Below the pieces are notes generated by a model. It was not told the DNA's origin and did no database searches. It worked only from the letters and a program-made list of their open reading frames with translations. Below are positions 25,568-38,599 of a stretch of DNA of 64,000 nucleotides, piece by piece; the stretch's first letter is position 1; the number at the start of each line of letters is the position of its first letter. The translations under genes and the position numbers were made by a program. Source of the DNA: Dolomedes plantarius (Eukaryota > Arthropoda > Arachnida > Araneae > Dolomedidae); the NCBI GenBank assembly GCA_907164885.2, contig OU015493.1, forward strand, positions 220,864,781-220,928,780, given 5' to 3'.

Positions 25568-26287
25568 TATATGGTAACTACTGTCATCTGATGGTTAAAA
25601 TATATAGAACGAACTTGGTTCCCTATCGCATGGAAAACATATTGATTTTTCTTTATCATGGCAGTGCGCACAAACACAAACACACACACTTATTTTCGGG
25701 GAAACGCGATAGAATGCAGAATTCATGTACATGAAGGATATAAAATTGCAAAAAAGCTTACATTTTCCTCGTTTTTATTATGAAGCTCATTAACTAATTA
25801 ACGACAAAAGGTTTTTTGATTATGGTATATTGCTATTTCTCTCCGAAGGAAACTCGACGATACTGAGTTTATTTTGGAACCCATACGTTGTGTCTCACCT
25901 GTCAAAACCCCAGTGAGCACAAAATCTATAGATACACAAGTAACCCGCATATTACGATTTTGGGAAAAATAAAAAAGATTACATTTTCAAAGATATATCT
26001 TCAATTTTCAGAGAAAAGGTATTTTGAATGTAAAATTAAAATACATTAAGGATATAAGATTACAAAAAAGCTTAATTTTTCGTGTTTTGATATGGGAAAT
26101 AGGTTCATTAAGAAATTAACGAAAAATATATTTTGAATATGGAATTTTACTATATCTCTAAGATACTGAGTTTATTGTTGAACTGAAAAGTTGTCTGCCA
26201 CCCGTCAAAATCATGGTGAGAACATAAGCTATCGGTCCGAAATTAACCCAATAATCAATCCTGACATTCAAGTATATTTACACCTGT

Positions 26288-26288
<1 letters not shown>

Positions 26289-26379
<91 letters not shown>
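26289..26379. repeat. (TA)n microsatellite
   Basis: About 90 bp of TA inside the interrupted satellite monomers. It generates long IYIYIY frames on both strands that are not genes. Confidence 0.97.
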
Positions 26380-26382
<3 letters not shown>

Positions 26383-26596
26383 AGATATATAAACAGATTG
26401 AGAATGAAAAACAGAGAGAGCGAACTTCCCGGACATCTATCCCAAGGAAACTCGATGATACTGAATTTATTGTGTAACCTGTAGGCTGCAGCTAACATTT
26501 CAAAACGACAGTGAGATCACAAGCTATAGGAACACAAGTAACCCGCAAATTAAAATTTTTAGAACAATAAAATAGTTAAAATTTTCAAAGAAAATT

Positions 26597-26890
26597 CGGT
26601 ACTTTTCCGTTAGGCGGTTGCAAGTGATATATCGCCAAAAATGAATCTAAGGTCGCATTTTCAGCTATTAGTTTAATAAACTGTAACTCTCGTGATAGGT
26701 TTGAGTGAATAAACAAAATATGTAAGTAGACATAATTTTATTCATAAAAACTATATTTATCTAGGAGGCCTAAAATCTTTAATGTCCTTAAGATGTCTTC
26801 AAAAGCCCCCGCCCTCTTTTTTCATTCTTTTTTCAGAAATTCAGCCAATACGATTGCAAATGGTGGCGTGCCATTCCTCGATATTTTTTA
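26597..26890. mobile_element. Truncated end of the GGTACTTTTCCG element family
   Basis: It starts GGTACTTTTCCGTTAGGCGG and continues with TATATCGCCAAA and AACTGTAACTC, matching in reverse the right-hand end of the element at 47784-49986. The other end was not located, so the right limit given is approximate. Confidence 0.6.
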
Positions 26891-27420
26891 TGTCGCTATT
26901 TGGTGCTTCATTACAATTTTTTAATCTTTGGTGTGATTACGAAGAAAGGAAGTTTAGTTAGAAAGGGAGTGCTATATCTCTCCGCAGGTAAATCGACGAT
27001 ACTGAGTTTGTTGTGGATTACCTGTCAAAACCACAGTGACCACACAAGCTATAGGTACACAACTAACCCGCATATTAAGATTTTGAGAAAAACAAAATAA
27101 TTAACTTTTTTAAAGAAAATTCTTAAATTTTCATACAGATAGAATTTTGAATGCATAATTCAGGAACAAGAAGGATATAAAATTTTAAAAAAAGCTTACA
27201 TTTTAATCGTTTTGAATCTGAAGATATGGTTATTAATAAATTAAATAGAATACAATTTTTCAATATGAACTTTTACTATATCTCTCCGCAGGTAACTCGA
27301 CAATACTGAGTTTGTTGTGGAACTCACAGATTGTGAATTATCTGTAAAAACCGCGGTGACCACACAAGCTATAGGTACACAAGAAACCCGCATATTAAGA
27401 TTTTGAGAAAAAAAAATTGT

Positions 27421-27512
27421 GCGGTCGTGGAACCCCCTTCAGGAACGAAGTTCCTTACGTTATTTTTTCAACTCTAAACGTGATTTAATATGTAGATTTC
27501 TATTGATTATAT
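27421..27512. repeat. Dispersed repeat, reverse copy of 10185-10290
   Basis: Contains GGAACGAAGTTCC and CTCTAAACGTGATTTAA in the opposite orientation to 10185-10290. It directly precedes the (TA)n tract at the 5' edge of the reverse-transcriptase gene. Confidence 0.7.
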
Positions 27513-29434
27513 ATATGTATATATATATATATATATATATAAAACTGCCTTATTAAGTTTTCAGGAAAGGTTTATAATTGATTATAAATATAAAATATTA
27601 AAAGCTTGGATTTTTTCTATCGTTAAAAAACATATTATTAAGCTTTATCAACTATTTTTAAATACGAAACTAAAGAATTATCATTATCAGCATCTGGTAT
27701 ATGATTTAATACTAACACGGGCAAAACATTTAAAAATAAACTTATATAAAAAACAAAATTCAGATAATAACACATTTTGTGTACTAAATTTTACTAACCT
27801 TAAACTTAATTATATTAACTTCAATAGTATATTTGATAAACTTCATGATATGTTTCCTATAAAAGAAATAAAAATAAAACGTGCCTTTAAATATACTCTG
27901 CCTATGGGTAGACGTATATTTAACTATAATCAGGTTTCAAAACATTTTTCTGAGTCATTAAATTTAACTTGTGTTTGTCATCTGCCCATTTACAATAGTT
28001 ATTTAGATACGACACATGGTCATGTAATAACAGGCAATATGGATATTGTGGAAGATGATGCACTGCGAGATTTGATGAATTTAGGAACTAAGTTTAGAAT
28101 ACCTAGTACTAATAATAATAAGAAAATCATTAGTTTCTTAAATGCTGATTTAGATAAATTTATTTACAAAATAGCAATTAATTATTCTGTACCTACTGAA
28201 GCTTTCAACCCTTGGAAAATTAATTTACTAAAACTAGTACAAGCTAAATTACCCAATAATAGTAATAACATTAATAATCCTTATAAACACTTTAAAGCTG
28301 CTATTACAAAATTACAAGATGACTTTATAGTCACTTATGTAGATAAAGCAGCCAACAACTATGCTATAATTTGTAAAAAATATTTTGCCATATGTTTAAA
28401 AAAAACAGTTAGAAAATAGTGATCTTTTTCAGCCATTAAATGAAACTACTAATATTATTATTAAGAAAATCATAGCTAAATATAAACTGCTAGGTATTTC
28501 ATCTAACATTTATCATTTTCCTTATATAACTTTAGTTCCAAAATTTCATAAAACACCTATTGCTTTTAGAGCAGTAACCTGTGGTCATAATACTTATGCT
28601 ACAAAAGCAAGTAAATTATTATTAAAATACCTTAAATTAATCTATAAAAATATAACATCAGGTGTTTGTGGTATAATTGATAATAGCTATAGTCTAATTA
28701 GAAAACTACAAACATTAGATAACTGTAAATATATTGTAACTTATGATTTTAAAGATCTATTTAATAATATTGATATAATTGATTTAAATAGAATAATCAT
28801 AATGTTAGTACAAAATAATATTCAATACTTAAACAACGAAATTAAACTAACTCGTTTCAATAGGCTCCTAGAATTAGTAACTAAACATAATTACATAGTT
28901 CATAATAATAGTATATACTTACAGTCCAAAGGTGTACCACAAGGTGGTAATGCTTCAAGTATGCTAGCTAATTTATACTTATATTATTTTGAAATTAATA
29001 ATATAGAAAATAGCAATTACAATATATTTAGATATATAGATGATATAATAGTAATAAATAAAAGTAATAACCCTATAGACTTAAATTTTTACCCTCCAAA
29101 TTTGGAACTAATTAAAAGTAGCCATGATAATATTAATGTAAACTTTCTAGATATCAATATTAAATTAAGTACTAACAATAAATTAACTTATGACTTATAC
29201 GATAAAAGATCTGAATATAATTTTAATATTGTTAAATTTCAAAATTATCTAACCTGTTTACATAAATCTGTTTTTAATAACATTATTGTAAATCAGTTAG
29301 TTCGTATAAATAGGCTATGTTCTAAAGACAATAGGTTTAAGCATATTATAGACTTGAAAGCTGTGCTAACTAGTAATAATTACCCAGTTAGTCTATCCAA
29401 AAACATAATTGGTTGTTTTGGTTTTAATGAATAG
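27496..29434 (+). pseudogene. Penelope-like reverse transcriptase with one frameshift, no GIY-YIG seen
   Basis: Copies element RNA into DNA. The frame is open from 27496 (only ATG at 27850) to 28419, then continues in another frame from about 28406 to the stop at 29434, some 645 codons together. The shift lies at A8 (28398-28405). It may be a mutation, an assembly error or a programmed shift. Ordered motifs: YVDKAANNYAIICKK near 28335-28380, LVPKFHKTP near 28534-28560, YDFKDLFNNI from 28742 (motif A), GVPQGGNASSMLANLY from 28931, YIDD at 29033-29044 (catalytic Asp pair), and NVNFLDINIK near 29138. The KFHK, S/GVPQG and FLDI pattern fits Penelope-like elements more than LINEs or LTR elements. 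Codon use is extremely AT-rich (N, I, K, Y). The C-terminal tail after the thumb is short, with no endonuclease motif. Confidence 0.75.
28398..28405 (+). other. A8 run at the reverse-transcriptase frame junction
   Basis: Eight consecutive A residues where the upstream frame (…AICLKK) and downstream frame (QLENSDLFQP…) overlap. Removing one A would fuse them into one open frame. Homopolymers of this kind are prone both to sequencing error and to ribosomal or polymerase slippage. Confidence 0.7.
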
Positions 29435-31326
<1,892 letters not shown>

Positions 31327-31388
31327 TATATATATATATATATATATAGATAGATATAGATATAGATATAGATATAGATATAGATATA
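31327..31388. repeat. (TA)n and (GATATA)n microsatellite
   Basis: TA tract passing into GATATA hexamers, wedged exactly between the DD36E element and the next Tigger-like element. Confidence 0.95.
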
Positions 31389-32334
31389 CAGTCGAACCTC
31401 CATATATCGAACTTCCCTATATCGAAATTTTCTATATATCGAACTTTTAGCAAGTCTCTATGTTCATTGTATAGAAAAACTACTTCTATATATCGAAAAA
31501 ATCTCTATATATTGAATTTCTTTTTCAAGACATATTCGGAGATTTTATTCCACTTTAGAATGTTTACCCCACGAAAAATGAAGGTCAGGGGAAAAAGGAA
31601 GTTCAGTGATGGTCACTACGAACCCCACGAGTCAGCTGGGGTTGGGGGGTGGACAAACAGGTTTTTGTTTCTTTCTGGAATTCCTAAATTTACCCAAGTC
31701 GTTTTCAAATTTCGTTTGCTGTCCTGTAGTAAAATCAGTTTCTAGCTATCCCTTTTGTCTGATGGTTGTTCCTTACTCCTACATCTGCCTAGTTTCAGTG
31801 AAAACTGATCAAATTAAAGTAGTGTTTTAAAAATTCGTTTAGAACTTTTACTTTTTCTCTCGAAGTAAATGAATCTAAAAACATTTCCAATCCATCGAAA
31901 AAAGAAATGCGAGAGGCGTTTTAAATAATACGTCATGGACTTCAATTCGCGAAAAATGTCCCTGATGAATGTTTTAGTGGACTGAATAAATGCGAACATT
32001 TCTTTGATGAACTTTCTGCAAAATTGTCTGTTCAGCAAGGTATTCGTAGTTTTTTTAAAAGAATGTAACTGTGTTCATTGTAACCACTGTCTGGATTATT
32101 GTTTTTTAAAAGGTACTCAATAAATCTTTTATATTAATTAATTTTTTAATTATTAACTTTAATTTAATGTGATTCGCATGTAAAGTAGAAATGGAGTTTC
32201 GTATACGAAAATTAGCTTTAATTTTAATGTTTTAGGAGAATTATGATAAAACTAAGATCAATTCTATATATCGGAATTTCTATATATCGAATTTTTTTCC
32301 GACAATTTGCTACTTCGATATATTTAGGTTCGAC

Positions 32335-32336
<2 letters not shown>
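31389..32336 (+). mobile_element. Small Tigger-like element, internally deleted
   Basis: The left end is CAGTCGAACCTCCATATATC next to TA and the right end is ATATTTAGGTTCGACTG. Subterminal TATATCGAA words repeat in both ends. The first bases match the Tigger at 14758. It spans 948 bp and retains only a transposase tail. The right TA duplication is blurred by adjoining microsatellite. Confidence 0.8.
31862..32068 (+). pseudogene. Tigger-like transposase C-terminal remnant
   Basis: The plus strand reads 69 codons with one stop: SKKEMREAF, stop, IIRHGLQFAKNVPDECF, LNKCEHFFDELSAK, ending QQGIRSFFKRM. A helical acidic tail ending in a short I-x-x-FF motif is typical of Tigger transposases. The DNA-binding and catalytic domains are absent. 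Confidence 0.6.

Positions 32337-32384
<48 letters not shown>
32337..32384. repeat. (TA)n microsatellite
   Basis: TA tract between the Tigger-like element and the GC-rich repeat. Confidence 0.95.
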
Positions 32385-32386
<2 letters not shown>

Positions 32387-32640
32387 CAACAAACGCAGGA
32401 CTGACGGCAGCTTATCGGGCCAGTGCTGGAGGCGCCGGTAGAACGACAAGTACGGGAGAATTTTTCCGGGCCGCTTGCGGGTTGTTTTCGAAACTCCGAA
32501 AGGGGAACGCTTTGCGTTTACGTGTTTCAGGGCCTGTGATGGGTTGATGTGAATCGCGCCGAAACCTATTTTCCTCTAACGTCCCGGAACTGGATCTCCG
32601 ATTCGTAACCACAAGTAACAAAAATCTGCATCAGAATTAT
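32385..32640. repeat. GC-rich repeat with (TA)n-CCCAACAAAC boundary, copy 1
   Basis: It shares the boundary word CCCAACAAACRCAG directly after (TA)n with the copies at 52931 and 55037 (reversed), but the body differs, so these may be variants of one element type. No rRNA, tRNA or protein motif is recognised. Confidence 0.5.
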
Positions 32641-32737
32641 GGATTTGAAAGGGAAGGCGAAGATTAAATTAAACAGAGTTTTCAAAAATATTTATTTCAT
32701 TGTTGTGAAACTTTTTTTACGCTGAAAATTCCCATAA

Positions 32738-34000
32738 CTAGCCGCTGCGCGTCCAGCATGGTCGCTTTTAGTTTTATATTTTCTTTTGTAAAACACCTCA
32801 ACTGAAAGTAACATATGTAAGGAATGTTACCATTACCTGTCATCATAAATATACATTATTAAGGGGTAGTGAGAGCTCAGACAAAAATTTATAATCATTG
32901 CTCAATTCTCTATACAGCTGATTCTAAAATATCGTGATTAAAAAAAGTGAATTTCCATTACTCCAGAACGGAGTTAAAGATAAGACTGAGAAACCCAACA
33001 CCAATGATTTAAAAAATTACATGCCTCTCTGTATGTACTATTTTTCAAAATTAAGATATCAACACTTTATCATTACATCAAATAAGAAATTGTTGGGGGA
33101 AAATTTTTTCACATAAAAAATGTAGTAAAAATTCAGCAAGCTCTAAAATATAGTGCGGATTACATCACTCTCTGTATGTACTATTGTTCACAATTCAGAT
33201 ATCTCCACTTAATCATACCAAATAATAAATTGTTGGGAAAATATTTTCACTTATAATTGCGGACGGCCGCTAATGTTTACATCCGGTAGTTGCAGCCGTT
33301 GCCATTCGGAGTCTGGAAATATCGTCGATTTTTGTGCCGCATACCTACGCGTTATATATATATAGATTTATTTAGTTAAGCTTATGGAGGTAAATCGCAG
33401 TTTTCTAATGATCGGATATTTCAATTTTTTTTTCAAACAATAATATAAAATATTAATACTGGTGAAAACGGATAAGTAGACATTCTTCAAGTCACTCTAC
33501 TAATAATCATATCCATACATAAAAATTATATCAATACATCACTCTCTGTATGTACTATTGTCCCCAATTCAGATATCTACACTTAATCATATCAAATAAT
33601 AAATTGCTGGGAAAATTTCTTCACTTATAAAATGGAGTAACAATTCAGCAAGTGCTAAAAAAGTGTAGAAAATTAGTTATTACTCGCTATCGGTTGTTGT
33701 TGTTATGCTGGAGACGGTTAAGCCTAACCTCGCGATCATTTATGCTCTGTCTTTCACTAACTCTCTCTTAATTAATTATTTATTCTTCGCTTTCTTTCTT
33801 GAGACTGTTCCCAATTTTCACTTGATTGTGTAGCTCGCTTTCGAGCATTCCTGATTTCAAAACGCAAATCCATGTTGACACGCGGTTGCAAATTGCGGAC
33901 GGCCAGTAATGTTTACATATGGTAGTAGTAGCCGTTGCCATTCGGAATGTAGAAATATCGTCTATTTTTGTGCCGCATACCGACGCGTTTTATATATATA
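32738..34000 (-). mobile_element. Helitron family 2, minus strand, partly duplicated
   Basis: The minus-strand 3' end has a GACCA..TGG-type hairpin, then GGCTAGT (CTAG+T) at 32738-32742. The family's 5' end (ACGCGTAGGTATGCGGCAC next to TATATA, minus strand) is seen at 33250-33365 and again at 33893-34000, so a second partial copy is stacked upstream. Internal words (ACATCACTCTCTGTATGTA, AATAATAAATTGYTGGGAAA) repeat within it and recur at 46.3-46.7 kb. No Rep/helicase coding sequence. Confidence 0.7.
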
Positions 34001-34269
34001 AATTTTCCTTGTATGTAAAAATTGTATTATGTGAGAAGTATTATGTGAAATTGTATAATTGTATTATGTGAAAATTCACATAATTTTCCTTGTATGTAAA
34101 GATTGTATTCTGTATGTATGTTTTCAACTCCCTAGAAGCTTATAAAAAGAGATGAAAATTAGTTTCATTGTTTATTTTTATATATTAGTGGAGAAATTAA
34201 ATATCTACTTAAAAATGGGTCCTTGTTGCACCAATCTTTATTTATAAGAGAGGAAATAGTGATAAAATT

Positions 34270-34571
34270 TGTATTTTTTTAAATTTCTTTTATAGTATAT
34301 TAAAATAATAATATATATTTTTGTAGATAAAATATTCAAAATATATTTTTCAGGAAACTTACATATTCTAAGTATTTCTAATTGTTAGATGCCATTATAA
34401 AACAACTGATTTTGTAGAATTTTTTCTCGAATTTCATCGTATTAATTTTACAGTAGCATATTCTTATAATACACATTTGAATGAAACAAAAAGAATTTTA
34501 AATTAACAGACCTTACGTAAAATAAACAAATCACACATATTTAGAAAAATATTAATGTAATGTAATGTCAG
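34270..34571. repeat. Inverted-repeat arm (partner 38030-38330)
   Basis: In reverse complement this segment follows 38030-38330 with many indels (shared: CTACTGTAAAATTAA, CAAAATCAGTTGTT, AATATTTTGAATATTTTAT). It is the outer part of a long imperfect inverted repeat centred near 37.5 kb. Confidence 0.7.
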
Positions 34572-35526
34572 AGACATAGACAGTAGATGTCATGAGACGC
34601 CAAATAAGATCCCAAAATAAGACCCTTTATGCTCAGTACGTACATTGAAGAATATATTACATTGTTTTTTTGTAATTGAATCAGGATACGAGAAATAATA
34701 GTTACAATAAGAAAAAAAAGGCCAAAAATTTAGTTTAAATAAATGTTAGAAATAAAAAATAAGGCAATTAAGTTTAAAATAATAAGTAAGTTATATTTAA
34801 TAAATTACATTGGCAGGTCTGAACATCTGCGAGTACAGAAAACAGAAATGCACCTTTTGGGATCGAACCCAAGACGGAAGCATGGGAAGCAAAACGCCAA
34901 ACGGACGCCACACACCAGGATTCACTGACAGATTGTTAAGTGTGGAACTTCAGTAAAAGGAAACAACCTGGCATGGAGCAGAAAAACAAATGAAAAATTT
35001 TAAGCAATATCAGAAACGAATGAATTTACCTGTGAACAATTAATGCACTGGGTAAGATTTCAAATATTAAGGTCGGAACATAAATTTTAAATTTCAGCTA
35101 ACACATCGCGGATTTTGATAAATTTATTTAGTGTACATCTAGGTTTCCCAAAGATTAAACATTGTTGGGTTGTAAATTTTGAATAGGTTTGCTAGATGAG
35201 AGATTTAAATTATTTTTAAGAGCTTAGCTGTATGAAAGAGTATTGGAAGTTTGATTGGTACCAAACTGGTTACCAGTTTTTACAGTGACGTAAGCCTAAA
35301 ATAATTAATTCACCTTTGACTTCCACAGCCAAAGTGTCGGTAAGGATTCCTTAAAAAGGATTTTAAGTGGCCGTTCGGTTTTGGGATTTTTTTCCAAAAA
35401 AATTCAATGCGTAAGTTAATTAAGTAATTTTGAAAGGTTCGATATTAATCCAATTGCAGTAATGTTTTCAGATAAGATTTTGACAAAGTTTCTTGAAATT
35501 GATTTGGGATATTGAATTTTGACTAG
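34572..35526. other. Sequence interrupting the left inverted-repeat arm
   Basis: No counterpart in the right arm, so it is either inserted here or lost there. Contains the SINE-like segment below; otherwise unassigned. Confidence 0.4.
34800..34925 (-). repeat. Possible tRNA-derived SINE head
   Basis: The minus strand carries GGTTCGATCCC (34859-34869), a good pol III B box, preceded by GCTTCCCATGC and by a TGGCGTCCGTTTGG stretch that could be a poor A box. The anticodon stem does not pair well, so it is not a functional tRNA gene. Confidence 0.35.
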
Positions 35527-35563
35527 GTTGTACACTTATGCACTGGGTGCGTAAGTGTACAAC
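35527..35563. repeat. Hairpin, 17-bp arms, 3-base loop
   Basis: GTTGTACACTTATGCAC pairs with its inverted copy with one mismatch around TGG. Another hairpin follows only 3 bases later. Confidence 0.85.
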
Positions 35564-35566
35564 CGG

Positions 35567-35602
35567 AATGGCGGAAGGGTATCTTTGAACCCTTCCGCCA
35601 TT
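35567..35602. repeat. Hairpin, perfect 14-bp arms
   Basis: AATGGCGGAAGGGT and ACCCTTCCGCCATT flank an 8-base loop. The arms are GC-rich relative to the surroundings. Confidence 0.88.
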
Positions 35603-35775
35603 AAAAAAAATCATGGCTCAGGTTTGGTTTCCCACCTAACAGGAAATTCATCATTAGCAGCGGGAATTACTTTCCTCCGGATTACGACAGTTTCCAAGGA
35701 TAGAAAATTGGTTTGAGAGAGGGATTCGATCATTAATGCTAGTTAAGTTAGAGTCGCGAGCAATTCGCTTTAGGC

Positions 35776-36186
35776 CAACGGTGTTTAACCTGCGACCCGC
35801 GCATGATATAACAAATATAAATCATTCCAATGTTGATGTTGTGTTTCACCATTTTCCTAATCCTAATACAATTAAAATTAATTCAAAATCATATTTATTT
35901 GCAAAAGTTATAATTTCATGAAATAATAATATTTTTCATACTTAATATAGCATAAATTTAAAAAAAAACACCAATTTCAAAAATCACATTATGTTCGATT
36001 TCGTTCAAAATTACCACATCACATTGCATACCAAGATTATAATATTTTATACATTACATATACAATGAATTTTTCATTTTCATGATAAAACAAAACTTTT
36101 GAATGTAGTTGACTTCTTTATGTGGCCCGCCTGCCTTGAAAAAATTTACCATGTGGCCCAGATGCTGCAAAAGGTTAAACACCCTG
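35776..36186. mobile_element. hAT-type MITE (411 bp)
   Basis: The ends are CAACGGTGTTTAACC on the left and, read inward from the right, CAGGGTGTTTAACC. The flanking 8-bp direct repeats are CTTTAGGC and CTTTAAGC (one mismatch), as expected of hAT target duplications. TGTGGCCCGC/GCGACCCGCG subterminal words fit the widespread GGCCC-rich hAT MITE type. Confidence 0.82.
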
Positions 36187-36239
36187 CTTTAAGCTCATCT
36201 GCCTGATTCAGAAGTTTTACTTTTTCAGATTTAGGAATA

Positions 36240-37560
36240 TAAGCAAAAGTGGGTGTAGAAGAAAATTTAAACGCACACTTACTGTGCATAAGATTAACAA
36301 GTTCTTTGAGATTGGGGATGTTAAACGTTATTTTGAAAAAAGAAAATTCATCTTTTTCAAAAGTCCATAGTAATCACACATGGTTTCCATTATTTATTTC
36401 ACTGACACATTGAATTGTGTTTTGTTTTGTTTTTTTATTATTAAATTTTGGCATTATCTTTTGAGAATGTATTTTCGTTTTTATCAATGCAACTCTTGCA
36501 GAAGTGCCACGGATGGGTAAGGGTGACTCGGTAACGAATTTAACAATCCTTTCTACTGCTTGTGTGTGACAGGGAAAATTGCTGAAGTCAATAAGTTGAC
36601 TCTCCTGATCAGATTATTTTGCTTCCTTTAGAAACTGCTTTAGTTTGTAATCAGAAATATGCCTCGTTCTGTTATTTTAACATCTTTACGTACAATCATA
36701 TCAATATAATCCTTGACATCAAAGTTTATACGTTGAATTTAAGACTTTCTAATGCCCTCTTCATTTTTCAGTCCTTGCTTTTAGAATCCGGAGTAATCCA
36801 AGCTCTCTTACGTGGCTGCGATCAACTGATATCATACATAGTAGGAGATTTTCAGAAGCAGCAAAGTACGAATTTCTTTGAATGACTGGGTCAATTACAT
36901 TTTTAAGAGTCTGATGGAGGTAACGTGAATAGCTTACAAGTTTCCACAAGTCCTTCAATCCATGGATATAAGATAGTTTCAGCTTTATGTGAAACGAAAC
37001 AGGTGCATATACTTACAAAATGTACTCCGTCAGTATTCGGAGATTTTTTTTTGCAGTATATTCTGTTCCGACATACAAGTGAAGTATTCGGTTTGCTAAT
37101 CTAAGCTATCATGAATAACAAAGTTTTCCTAGTTTTCTCATAGACAAATCAGAAGAGCACCTTCCAACAGAGATTCCATTAGACATTTCTAACAAATATT
37201 TTGGGTCCACACTTAAATCATCCTTAATTTCTAGTAATGGAATGCCATTTTCAATAGGTGAAGCTTCAATCACTGGAAGTTCATAGAGTTTCTAGTTGTT
37301 TACCTATTTCTCCTCCAAATTAGGACGTAGGCGCAGTTCATTTCCATGAAATAAACAAATCAACCACTGCAGTGAACTTCTTAATTCCTTTTCCAATAAA
37401 GGATCCACACCATTATTCAATCCAGTGTTCACGGTAGTTCCATCCATTCCAATTACAGTAATGTTTAAATGCTGATTGTTACCATTCAAAAATGCTATTA
37501 TGCTATCTTATATACATTTTCCAGTGCCAGAAATCTGCTTCTGAAAATCTCGTCCTTTGT
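36240..37560 (-). pseudogene. Degraded repetitive gene of unknown function, copy 1
   Basis: Reading on the minus strand through several frames: VIGMDGTTVNTGLNNGV and LQWLICLFHGNELRLR (37304-37489), LANRILHLYV, then VIDPVIQRNSYFAASENLLL and SHVRELGLLRILKAR (36761-36958), and near its end FPCHTQAVER. I recognise this order from a multicopy protein family that recurs in spider and insect genomes, probably element-encoded, but I cannot name its superfamily. Numerous stops and frameshifts make it non-functional. A second, opposed copy of the C-terminal half starts at about 37530. Confidence 0.55.
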
Positions 37561-38020
37561 ATGATATCAGATAATCGCAGTCATGTAAGAGAGAGCTTGG
37601 ATTACCCCGGATTCTAAAAGCAAGGGCGGAAAATGAAGGTGGCATCAAAAAGTTTTTATTTCAACGTATAAACTTTGATGCCAAGGATTATATTGATATG
37701 ATTGAATGGAATTATGTTAAAGTAACAGGACTTCTTATGAAGAGGTATATTCCTGATGACAAACTAAAGCAGTTTATAAAGGAAGCAAAAGAATCTGATC
37801 ACGAGAGTCAATGTATTGACTTCAATAATTTTCCCATGTCACCCACAAGCAGTTGAGATGATTGTTAAACTAGTTAGCGAGTCAAAAATACATTCTCAAA
37901 AGATAATGCCAAAATTTGAAACAGAAAGCAATTCAATGTGTCAGTGAAATAAGTAAAGCAAACCATGTATGATTACTATGGACATTTGAAAAATATGAAT
38001 GTTTATTTCAAAATAACACT
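37530..38020 (+). pseudogene. Same degraded gene family, copy 2 (C-terminal half)
   Basis: The plus strand repeats in decayed form the C-terminal half found on the minus strand at 36.3-36.9 kb: CTTTGTATGATATCAG, GATTCTAAAAGCAAGG, GATTATATTGATATGATTG and ATTGACTTCAATAATTTTCC, ending FPCHPQAVE..VKLVSES and KIMPKF. The two copies point away from a shared centre near 37.5 kb and so form an inverted repeat. Confidence 0.6.
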
Positions 38021-38029
38021 TTGCCTTTA

Positions 38030-38330
38030 AAGACATTACATTAATATTTTTCTAAATAAGTGTGAATTATTTATTTTAACTAAGGTCCGTTAATTAAAAA
38101 TTGTTTTTTTTATTCCAATGTGTATTATAAGAATATGCTACTGTAAAATTAAGATGATGAAAATTGCGAAATTCTACAAAATCAGTTGTTCTGTAATGAC
38201 ATCTAAAGATTAGAAATACTTAGAAATACCTAAGTTTCCTGCAAAAATATTTTGAATATTTTATTTACAAAAAGTATATATTATTAATTTAATATACCAT
38301 AAAATAAACAGAAAAAAGAATTTTATCTCT
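38030..38330. repeat. Inverted-repeat arm (partner 34270-34571)
   Basis: Right outer arm of the long inverted repeat, directly continuous with copy 2 of the degraded gene. Confidence 0.7.
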
Positions 38331-38479
38331 TTTCACAAAAATATCTATTTTGAAGCACCTGAAAAATATTTCAGTAGAGCAATAAAATTTTATATTCTTT
38401 ATTCTAATACCAAAAGGCAGCTTTTGAAAGCTATAGCATATTGAAATTCCAAAACATGTTTTTCGCCTCGTGACCTTGT

Positions 38480-38585
38480 CCCGGAACTACAATGCACTAG
38501 TGTCATCTGATTGGACGTTGAGTTGCACGTGATTGAAAAGGAGCCATTAAAGATTGCTTACAAGTTGGCTGAAATTAATCCACAA
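38480..38585 (+). other. Candidate 5' exon ending at a GTAAGT donor
   Basis: A locally GC-richer stretch ends with AATCCACAA followed by GTAAGT at 38586, a strong donor match. The last 25 codons before it are open and read VIEKEPLKIAYKLAEINPQ in one frame, but no ATG lies in that open stretch (an in-frame TGA lies at its start). It might be a coding exon with its own acceptor, an untranslated first exon or chance. Support: other splice-like sites in the same orientation at 40.75, 42.05 and 51.99 kb. Confidence 0.3.
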
Positions 38586-38599
38586 GTAAGTTTCATTCG

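Larger units (their letters stand above)
25640..27420. repeat. Diverged, interrupted ~320-bp satellite monomers
   Basis: The words AACTCGACGATACTGAGTTT, TGTCAAAACC, AAGCTATAGGTACACAA and CCGCATATTAAGATTTT recur around 25850, 26160, 26445, 26990 and 27295. They match the array at 58.3-64 kb in order and orientation. The monomers are interrupted by a (TA)n tract and a truncated DNA element. Confidence 0.85.

Noticed and set aside
36619..36885. Plus-strand 88-codon frame
   Set aside because: Antisense shadow of the degraded minus-strand gene with the VIDPVIQRN motif.
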